This document shows positions 54,204 through 61,128 of a stretch of DNA of 64,000 nt, piece after piece. The notes under the pieces are model-generated. The model was not told where the DNA came from, made no database searches, and saw only the letters and a program-made list of their open reading frames with translations. The first letter of the stretch is position 1, and each line of letters begins with the position of its first letter. The stretch comes from DASRAJ01 sp035638255 (GTDB taxonomy: Bacteria; Bacteroidota; Bacteroidia; Chitinophagales; UBA10324). The position numbers and the translations under genes are program-made. The DNA lies in assembly GCA_035638255.1 (NCBI GenBank), contig DASRAJ010000021.1:1-64000 (forward strand), written 5' to 3'.

Positions 54204-56321
54204 ATGAAAAAATTTTTATTCTCGCTTCTATTCATCTCCAATTTTTCTTTTGCTCAAAATCCTTTGGTGAAACAATGGGATTACCGGTACGGAGGTTTGG
54301 ATCAGGACTGGTTTTATGACTTTCAACAAACTAATGATGGAGGATATATTTTAGGAGGCGAATCATCATCACCTGTAAGCGGAGATAAAACTCAACCTTC
54401 ATGGGGTGACAATGATTACTGGATTGTAAAAACAAATTCATTGGGAATTTATCAGTGGGATAAACGCTTTGGAGGAGATAATGATGATGAGCTTTACGCA
54501 CTTCAACAGACAAGTGACGGTGGATATATTTTGGGCGGATGGTCTCGTTCCGGGATCACAGGAGATAAGAGCGAGTCATCCCGGGGTGTGATAGATTACT
54601 GGGTTGTAAAAATTGATTCTCTTGGAATAAAACAATGGGATAAACGGTTTGGAGGAAACAACATTGATGCATTGTTTTCTTTAGAGCAAACTGCAGATGG
54701 CGGTTATATTTTAGGGGGAGATTCATATTCCGGAATCAGTGGTGATAAAACCCAACCTAATTGGGATACTTATCTTTATTATCCTGACTACTGGATCGTA
54801 AAAATTGATTCATCAGGTGGCTATCAATGGGATAAAAGATTTGGCGGAACAGGTGATGATGAACTTCATTCGATACGTCAAACCAAGGATGGTGGATATA
54901 TTATGGGAGGAATGTCAAATTCCGGAATCGGTGGTGATAAAACCCAGGCTAATTGGGATATTACTCTTTATCATGGTGATTACTGGATAGTAAAAATTGA
55001 TTCTGACGGCAATTACCAATGGGACAAAAGGTTCGGAGGAACCGAAGACGATGGAGTTTATTCATTGCAGCAAACTACTGATGCCGGATATATCCTCGCA
55101 GGGTCGTCAAATTCTGGTATTAATGGAGATAAGACTCAACCTACATGGGGAGATGAAGATTACTGGATAGTAAAAATTGATTCAGTCGGTAACCAACAAT
55201 GGGATAAAGATTTCGGAGGAACCGATATCGAAGAGCTTTCCAACTTACAGAAAACAGATGATGGATACTTGATCTCAGGGTCATCCTATTCTTCAATAAG
55301 CGGAGACAAAACTGAAGACAATCTCGGAGTGGAACAAACCTGGATTATTAAAACTGATTCACTTGGAAATAAAGAATGGGATAAAACCATATTTACTACA
55401 GGGCATGATGAAGTTGGCATGGGCATACAAACAAGTGACGGATGTTATGCAATAGCCCTAACGACTGATGCCAACTTGGGAGGATACAAGACACAACCCA
55501 ATTGGGGTGTCCATGACTATTGGATTATAAAATTCTGCGACACAACCGGCGCTTATTTAATGCGACCTACATCCTACTTCAATTCTAACAACCAAGCTCT
55601 CTGTGAAAAATTCTGTTTGGACTTCTATGATCAATCCGGCAACAATCCCAACTCCTGGCTTTGGCAATTTCCTGGTGGTGCCCCGTCATTTTCCACCGAT
55701 CAAAATCCAACAAACATCTGCTACAATGCTGCAGGTGCTTATGATGTTACACTCATCACCTCCAATGTCAATGGGAGTGACACACTTACATTGACTAATT
55801 ACGTCACTGTATATGCTACTCCACCCTTTCCTACTATCACCCAGGCTGGCAACACGCTCATGTCAAGTTCATCAAGTTCTTATCAATGGCAATTCAACTC
55901 TAATGATATCCCTGGCGCCACCAATCAATCATACACTATTTTGCAAACGGGACTTTATACTGTGATTGTCGGCGATTCAAATGGCTGCGTGAATTCTGCC
56001 ACCACCTATGTTTTGATTTCGGGAATTGATGAAGTGAATAGCGATGTCAACCTTTCTATCTATCCCAATCCTTCATCAGGAAATTTTATTGTTGAATGGC
56101 TGAATGGTCCCGATTTGGTCGGGATGGTCGGCGAAATTTCGATTGATGTAATGAACATGCTTGGGCAAAAAGTTTTTTCTGCCGAAGAATCCCGATCAAT
56201 CGGGACTGCTGCTGATTTAAAGAAGGAAATTGATCTTGATGATATTGCCCGCGGTGTTTATTTCATCGAGATAAAAACAGAGAAAGAATTTATGAGGAAG
56301 AAAATTTTGATTGCAGACTAA
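54204..56321 (+). CDS. Seven-unit FGGT propeller/PKD/Ig-like T9SS cargo protein
   Basis: Two consecutive ATG codons; the second gives the family-standard MKKFLFSLLFISNFSFAQ leader (18 residues). Seven units ~19-445: QWDKRFGGDNDDELYALQQTSDGGYILGG-type repeats, with lengthened third and fourth units (WDTYLYYPDYW, WDITLYHGDYW). Unit 6 is EELSNLQKTDDGYLISG; unit 7 ends IIKFCDTT. PKD-like (LCEKFCLDFYDQSGNN), Ig-like with a changed start (QAGNTLMSSSSSSYQWQ), sorting domain from ~620 with full type A and C elements and DVMNMLGQKVFSAEE, the subtype shared with the gene at 47207. Confidence 0.92.
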   Translation: MKKFLFSLLFISNFSFAQNPLVKQWDYRYGGLDQDWFYDFQQTNDGGYILGGESSSPVSGDKTQPSWGDNDYWIVKTNSLGIYQWDKRFGGDNDDELYALQQTSDGGYILGGWSRSGITGDKSESSRGVIDYWVVKIDSLGIKQWDKRFGGNNIDALFSLEQTADGGYILGGDSYSGISGDKTQPNWDTYLYYPDYWIVKIDSSGGYQWDKRFGGTGDDELHSIRQTKDGGYIMGGMSNSGIGGDKTQANWDITLYHGDYWIVKIDSDGNYQWDKRFGGTEDDGVYSLQQTTDAGYILAGSSNSGINGDKTQPTWGDEDYWIVKIDSVGNQQWDKDFGGTDIEELSNLQKTDDGYLISGSSYSSISGDKTEDNLGVEQTWIIKTDSLGNKEWDKTIFTTGHDEVGMGIQTSDGCYAIALTTDANLGGYKTQPNWGVHDYWIIKFCDTTGAYLMRPTSYFNSNNQALCEKFCLDFYDQSGNNPNSWLWQFPGGAPSFSTDQNPTNICYNAAGAYDVTLITSNVNGSDTLTLTNYVTVYATPPFPTITQAGNTLMSSSSSSYQWQFNSNDIPGATNQSYTILQTGLYTVIVGDSNGCVNSATTYVLISGIDEVNSDVNLSIYPNPSSGNFIVEWLNGPDLVGMVGEISIDVMNMLGQKVFSAEESRSIGTAADLKKEIDLDDIARGVYFIEIKTEKEFMRKKILIAD
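56108..56124. repeat. In-frame palindromic element, type A
   Basis: TCCCGATTTGGTCGGGA, full-length sister of the collapsed copy at 49126, coding GPDLVGM. Confidence 0.7.
56190..56205. repeat. In-frame palindromic element, type C
   Basis: TCCCGATCAATCGGGA coding SRSIG. Confidence 0.7.
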
Positions 56322-56334
56322 CCTGACAGAGGAA

Positions 56335-56374
56335 AGAGTGTAACTTCACTCAGTCATCCCACAGTATTGCGGGA
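56335..56374. repeat. Intergenic double-hairpin module
   Basis: AGAGTGTAACTTCACTC then TCCCACAGTATTGCGGGA. It belongs to the duplicated block and keeps hairpin 2 better than its sister at 49365. Confidence 0.6.
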
Positions 56375-56400
56375 CTTCTCCTCACTGCAAACTTTATTCG

Positions 56401-58509
56401 ATGAAAAAAAAATTCCTCTTTATTGTTTTCTGCTGTGCTGTGAAGTATGATGTGTGTGTTGCCCAGGCTGGAGAATGGACCTGGATGAAAGGGGATAGTA
56501 CCACTGGCCCTTTCGGCATTTTTGGTACGCAGGGAATTTACAGTCCCCTCAATAAGCCGCCTGGACTCTATGAGCCTTCAGAATGGAAAGATTTAGCCGG
56601 CCACTTCTGGCTTTTCGGTGGTGTTGGAGAATACAATACGTTGTGGGAGTATGATCCTTCCATCAACCAATGGCGATGGATGGGTGGATCAAACTATGCA
56701 GCTGCACCGGGAGTGTATGGCACGCAGGGAATCCCTTCTTCAAATAATATTCCCGGAGCACGCGGCTGGGGTGCTGCAAGCTGGACAGATAACTCCGGAA
56801 ATTTTTTCCTCTTTGGCGGATATGGTTATGATGAAAACGGATATAATGGTAGCTTAAATGATCTTTGGAAATATGATGTAACAACCGGAGAGTGGACATG
56901 GGTTTCCGGTTCGTCAATCGCAGATCAGACAGGCGTTTATGGAATTCAAACCGTGCCCGACCCTGCTAATCATCCCGGGGCCCGCAGTGAAACTAACAGT
57001 TCATGGATTGATAACTCCGGCAACATTTGGTTGTTCGGTGGGTTTGATGGTTCAGGAACTTTTAATGACCTGTGGAAATTCGATCTTGGTACTCTCGAAT
57101 GGACATGGATGAAAGGCTCAAGTTCAATGAACGCAAGCGGCATTTATGGTACTCTTGGTATTGCGAACATAAACAACACTCCCGGAAGTCGTTGCAGTTA
57201 TGCAAAATGGAAAGATCAGTTTGGGAACTTCTGGATGTTTTCAGGGCTTAAGTATTCCTCTTATTACAATTCAGAATTAAGGAATGATGTCTGGAAATAT
57301 GATCCGCAAACAAACGAGTGGACGTGGATGAGTGGTACTAACATTGCAAATCCGCCAGGCTCTCTGTCTACCAACTGCGATCCATTAACTACCAATATTC
57401 CCTCAGGCCGTTTTGAGAACAGAGCTGCATGGTCTGACTGTGGAGGACACCTCTGGACATTTGGTGGTGCGGGTGATGCCTATGGATACAACTCCTTTTC
57501 TGACTTGTGGTCGTTTAACAACAATACACTCGAGTGGACGCTGGTGAATGGAACTACCATTGAAAATGAACCGGGTTTTTACGGAGTACAGGGGACCTCC
57601 TCTCCTTATAACTATCCGAAATCACGCTTTGGAGCTATTCCATGGGTTGATGATAGCTGCAACTTGTGGATGTTTGGCGGCTCTTTTATGAATGATTTAT
57701 GGAAGTTTAAACCTGATCCATCATGCCCCGGAACATTTGTTTGCAATTCAGATTGTAATCCACTTTCGCAAATCAGCTTTGGTGCATCTTCATTGAAACT
57801 CTGCGAAAAATTCTGCATTGATTTTTTTGATTCTTCCTCGAACAATCCTACATCGTGGCAATGGATTTTCCAGGGTGGTTCTCCTTCATCTTCCACCGAT
57901 CAAAATCCAACGAATATTTGCTACACGGTACCCGGCTTCTTTGATGTAACACTCATCACCACGAATGCAAATGGAAATGATACCCTCACCTTGTACAATT
58001 ACATCACGGTCTACCCTACTCCACCCTTTCCAACTATCACACAACTTGCTTATACACTCACATCGAGTCCTGCAAGTTCATATCAGTGGCAATTCAACAG
58101 TATAGATATTCCGGGAGCTACCAATCAATCGTACACCATTTTGCAAACTGGTTATTACACAATAGTTGTAGGTGACGAGCATGGTTGTGTAAATTCTTTT
58201 ACCGTGTATGTGCTCATCAGCGGCATTGATGATGTGATGAGTGATGGGAACATTTCGATTTATCCAAATCCTTCTTCAGGAAATTTTATGGTTGAATGGC
58301 TTAATGGTTTAATTGCTGGTGAAGTTTCTATTGATGTTGTCAATACTTTAGGGCAAATTATTTTTTCATCAACAGAATCCCGATCTATCGTGACTAGTTC
58401 AGGATTCCAAAAAGAAATTGACCTGAGTAATGCAGCAAGCGGCGTTTACTTCATCGAAATAAAAACGACGAATGTATTTGTGAGGAAGAAAATTTTGATT
58501 GCGGAATAA
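56401..58509 (+). CDS. Six-unit Kelch-type propeller T9SS cargo protein
   Basis: Sister of the gene at 49409 with the same Cys-containing leader, blade order and CNSDCNPLSQ linker. Differences cluster in blades 3-4 (GGFDGSGTFNDLW against GGYALYPFGSFNDLW; an added YYNSELRNDVW), so divergence is local rather than even. PKD-like (LCEKFCIDFFDSSSNN), Ig-like domain (QLAYTLTSS), sorting domain from ~615 with a mutated type C copy and DLSNAASGVYFIEIKTTNVFVRKKILIAE-type end. Its end and the first bases after it (TCCCGCAATTAAAGAGTGTAC) recur after the next gene. Confidence 0.92.
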   Translation: MKKKFLFIVFCCAVKYDVCVAQAGEWTWMKGDSTTGPFGIFGTQGIYSPLNKPPGLYEPSEWKDLAGHFWLFGGVGEYNTLWEYDPSINQWRWMGGSNYAAAPGVYGTQGIPSSNNIPGARGWGAASWTDNSGNFFLFGGYGYDENGYNGSLNDLWKYDVTTGEWTWVSGSSIADQTGVYGIQTVPDPANHPGARSETNSSWIDNSGNIWLFGGFDGSGTFNDLWKFDLGTLEWTWMKGSSSMNASGIYGTLGIANINNTPGSRCSYAKWKDQFGNFWMFSGLKYSSYYNSELRNDVWKYDPQTNEWTWMSGTNIANPPGSLSTNCDPLTTNIPSGRFENRAAWSDCGGHLWTFGGAGDAYGYNSFSDLWSFNNNTLEWTLVNGTTIENEPGFYGVQGTSSPYNYPKSRFGAIPWVDDSCNLWMFGGSFMNDLWKFKPDPSCPGTFVCNSDCNPLSQISFGASSLKLCEKFCIDFFDSSSNNPTSWQWIFQGGSPSSSTDQNPTNICYTVPGFFDVTLITTNANGNDTLTLYNYITVYPTPPFPTITQLAYTLTSSPASSYQWQFNSIDIPGATNQSYTILQTGYYTIVVGDEHGCVNSFTVYVLISGIDDVMSDGNISIYPNPSSGNFMVEWLNGLIAGEVSIDVVNTLGQIIFSSTESRSIVTSSGFQKEIDLSNAASGVYFIEIKTTNVFVRKKILIAE
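58378..58393. repeat. In-frame palindromic element, type C (mutated)
   Basis: TCCCGATCTATCGTGA, stem broken by one G-to-T change that is also present at 60533. Confidence 0.6.
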
Positions 58510-58579
58510 TCCCGCAATTAAAGAGTGTACTTTCACTGAACAAATATTTCTATTCTTTTCACTATTGATTTTTATTGGG

Positions 58580-60664
58580 ATGAAAAAAATTTTACTGGCT
58601 CTCCTATTCACTTCACATTTTTCCCTTGCCCAAAATTCATTGGTGAAGCAATGGGATTATCGGTTTGGAGGAACGGATGATGATTGGCTTTATTCCTTGC
58701 AGCAAACCACTGACGGAGGATATATTTTGGGGGGATATTCAATTTCTGATAGCAGCGGAGATAAAACCCAACCATCGTGGGGAGGATGGGACCACTGGAT
58801 TGTAAAAACAGATTCACTCGGGATCAAGCAATGGGATAAACGCTTTGGAGGAACTGGTTATGATAAACTTTCTTCCTTACAGCAAACCACTGACGGAGGA
58901 TATATTTTGGGAGGATCTTCTTATTCCGGAATCAGCGGAGATAAAACCCAGCCATCTTGGGGAGGATGGGACTACTGGATTGTAAAAATAGATTCACTCG
59001 GGATCAAGCAATGGGATAAACGCTTTGGTGGAACTGATGCTGATTGTCTTTTTTCCTTGCAGCAAACCACTGACGGAGGATATATTTTGGGAGGATATTC
59101 ATATTCAGGAATCGGCGGAGATAAAACCCAGCCATCATGGGGAGGATGGGACTACTGGATTCTAAAAATAGATTCACTCGGAGTTAAGCAATGGGACGCA
59201 CGCTTTGGAGGAAATAGTCATGAGTTTTTTTCTTCCCTGAAGCAAACCACTGACGGAGGATATGTCTTGGGAGGATCTTCTGAATCCGGAATCGGCGGAG
59301 ATAAAACCCAGCCATCATGGGGACATGATGACTACTGGATTTTGAAAATAGATTCACTCGGGGTGAAGCAATGGGATAAACGCTTTGGTGGAATTGGTGA
59401 TGATAATCTTTGTTCCGTGCAGCAAACCACTGACGGAGGATATATTTTGGGAGGATCGTCATCTTCCGGAATCAGCGGAGATAAAAGCGAGCCATCATGG
59501 GGAGGAGATGACTACTGGATTGTAAAAATAGATTCACTCGGCGTCAAGCAATGGGATAAGCGGTTGGGAGGAACCGATGATGAACAGGGATTTGGAAACA
59601 TTACACAAACAAGCGACGGCGGCTATTTAATTGCAGGAACTTCTTATTCTCCCTTCGGCGGAGATAAAACTGAAAATAATCTTGGAGTGGAACAAAGTTG
59701 GATTGTAAAAACGGATTCTAACGGCACTAAGGAATGGGATAAGACAGTTCTAACCACTGGTCATGATGAATTAGGACAGGCAATTCAAACCAAAGATGGA
59801 TGCTTTGTTATTGCAAACTGGACTCTCGCAGGAATAGGTGGTGATAAAACACAAGCAAGCCAGGGAAATTATGATTACTGGATTGTCAAGTTCTGCGATA
59901 TGACATCAATAATATCATTCGTAACATACGATAACAACCTCTGCGAAAAGTTTTGCACTAACTTCCAAGATCAATCAATGAACATTAATGCAACCTCATG
60001 GCAATGGCAATTCCCCGGCGGTAATCCTTCATCTTCAACCGAACAAAATCCGGCAAACATTTGCTACAATGTTCCCGGAGTTTATGATGTAACACTCATC
60101 ACCACCAATGCTTTTGGAAATGATACACTCACACTGGTGAATTACATCACCGTCTATCCTACTCCGCCAATTCCAACCATCACGCAAGCCGGATATACGC
60201 TCATCTCGAGTCCGGCGAATTCTTATCAATGGCAACACAACTCGATAAATATTTCCGGTGCAACCAATCAATCATACACCATTTTGCAATCCGGTTATTA
60301 CACAGTGATAGTTGCTGATTCTAATGGCTGTGTAAATTCTTTTACCGAATATGTGCTTATAAGCGGCATTGATGGTGTGATGAATGATGGGAACATTTCG
60401 ATTTATCCAAATCCTTCTTCAGGAAATTTTATGGTTGAATGGCTTAATGGTCCCGATCTAATCGGGATGATTGGTCAAGTTTCGATTGAGGTAGTAAATA
60501 CACTTGGGCAAATTATTTTTTCATCAACAGAATCCCGATCTATCGTGACTATTTCAGGATTCCAAAAAGAAATTGAACTGAGTAATGCAGCAAGCGGCAT
60601 TTACTTCATCGAAATAAAAACGGCGAATGTATTTGCGAGGAAGAAAATTTTGATTACGGAATAA
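58580..60664 (+). CDS. Seven-unit FGGT propeller/PKD/Ig-like T9SS cargo protein
   Basis: Start at ATG giving MKKILLALLFTSHFSLAQ (18 residues); the frame is open 27 codons further upstream, overlapping the previous stop, but that is leader DNA. Seven units ~19-440, the first five almost identical: QPSWGGWDYWI, KQWDKRFGGTD, LQQTTDGGYILGGYS. Unit 6 QGFGNITQTSDGGYLIAG, unit 7 ending IVKFCDMT. PKD-like (LCEKFCTNFQDQSMN) has an extra INA insertion, as at 9110. Ig-like domain INISGATNQ. Sorting domain with type A and mutated type C elements; its end matches the gene at 56401, including the TCGTGA mutation, so the tail was copied between two genes with different propellers. Confidence 0.92.
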   Translation: MKKILLALLFTSHFSLAQNSLVKQWDYRFGGTDDDWLYSLQQTTDGGYILGGYSISDSSGDKTQPSWGGWDHWIVKTDSLGIKQWDKRFGGTGYDKLSSLQQTTDGGYILGGSSYSGISGDKTQPSWGGWDYWIVKIDSLGIKQWDKRFGGTDADCLFSLQQTTDGGYILGGYSYSGIGGDKTQPSWGGWDYWILKIDSLGVKQWDARFGGNSHEFFSSLKQTTDGGYVLGGSSESGIGGDKTQPSWGHDDYWILKIDSLGVKQWDKRFGGIGDDNLCSVQQTTDGGYILGGSSSSGISGDKSEPSWGGDDYWIVKIDSLGVKQWDKRLGGTDDEQGFGNITQTSDGGYLIAGTSYSPFGGDKTENNLGVEQSWIVKTDSNGTKEWDKTVLTTGHDELGQAIQTKDGCFVIANWTLAGIGGDKTQASQGNYDYWIVKFCDMTSIISFVTYDNNLCEKFCTNFQDQSMNINATSWQWQFPGGNPSSSTEQNPANICYNVPGVYDVTLITTNAFGNDTLTLVNYITVYPTPPIPTITQAGYTLISSPANSYQWQHNSINISGATNQSYTILQSGYYTVIVADSNGCVNSFTEYVLISGIDGVMNDGNISIYPNPSSGNFMVEWLNGPDLIGMIGQVSIEVVNTLGQIIFSSTESRSIVTISGFQKEIELSNAASGIYFIEIKTANVFARKKILITE
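58741..59560 (+). repeat. 180-bp tandem coding repeat (FGGT units)
   Basis: GGAGATAAAA recurs at 58757, 58937, 59117, 59297 and 59477, exactly 180 bases apart, with very high identity across the whole period. These are the youngest-looking repeats in the window. Confidence 0.9.
60451..60467. repeat. In-frame palindromic element, type A
   Basis: TCCCGATCTAATCGGGA coding GPDLIGM. The neighbour at 56401, with a nearly identical tail, has NGLIAGEV here instead, so presence/absence can be compared directly. Confidence 0.7.
60533..60548. repeat. In-frame palindromic element, type C (mutated)
   Basis: TCCCGATCTATCGTGA, the same mutated form as at 58378. Confidence 0.6.
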
Positions 60665-60722
60665 TCCCGCAATTAAAGAGTGTACTTTCACTCCGACCAA
60701 TTCAAATCAAAAATATTTTCGC

Positions 60723-60782
60723 TTGAAAAAGTATTTCATTCACATTCAGTTTTTGTTTTGGGTAGTACTGCTTAGTTGCTGA
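60723..60782 (+). pseudogene. Signal-peptide stub of a lost array gene
   Basis: After a normal leader a TTG opens MKKYFIHIQFLFWVVLLSC, a plausible signal peptide, and then TGA. Nothing of the gene body follows; a MITE-like element begins 31 bases later. Confidence 0.55.
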
Positions 60783-60813
60783 GTGAAAAATGTTTTAGTC
60801 GTTTTGCTATTTA

Positions 60814-61095
60814 ACGTGAGTTCGGGATTAGAAATGTTAACTCAACCATCCTTCTTAAAGAAGTTGAAGGAAAAATAAAATAACTACTGCGTCATAATTC
60901 AACTTAAAATCAGGATAAAATATAGCAGCTACGGGCAAATGAAACCTTATTACCTTAGTAGAAAGCCAAAGGAGGATAAATCAAAAACCTTATGACCTTA
61001 TCATAAGCAATCATAGCAAAATAAGGTAATAAGGTTGAGAGTGGAACCGGCATTGGCGTTTCTACTAAGGTTTAAAAATTAATCCCGAACTCGCG
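60814..61095. mobile_element. MITE-like inverted-repeat element
   Basis: CGTGAGTTCGGGATTA at the left end pairs with TAATCCCGAACTCGCG at the right end (15 of 16). CTATTTA lies directly outside on both sides (60807-60813 and 61096-61102), a candidate target-site duplication. Inside are further inverted repeats: AACCTTATTACCTTA (60943-60957) with TAAGGTAATAAGGTT (61022-61036), perfect over 15 bases, and CCTTAGTAGAAA with TTTCTACTAAGG near 60952 and 61059. No transposase. About 280 bp. Confidence 0.6.
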
Positions 61096-61128
61096 CTATT
61101 TATTCTTTTGAGACATAAAATTCATTCC

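Larger units (their letters stand above)
60665..61128. other. Intergenic region at the edge of the array
   Basis: Holds a leader copy (TCCCGCAATTAAAGAGTGTACTTTCACTC), a signal-peptide stub and a MITE-like element, both annotated separately, and ends just before the WD40-like genes. No intact gene. Confidence 0.6.

Noticed and set aside
3776..60664. Diversity-generating retroelement acting on the propellers
   Set aside because: No reverse transcriptase and no template/variable repeat pair with adenine-specific changes in the window. Differences look like recombination and point mutation.
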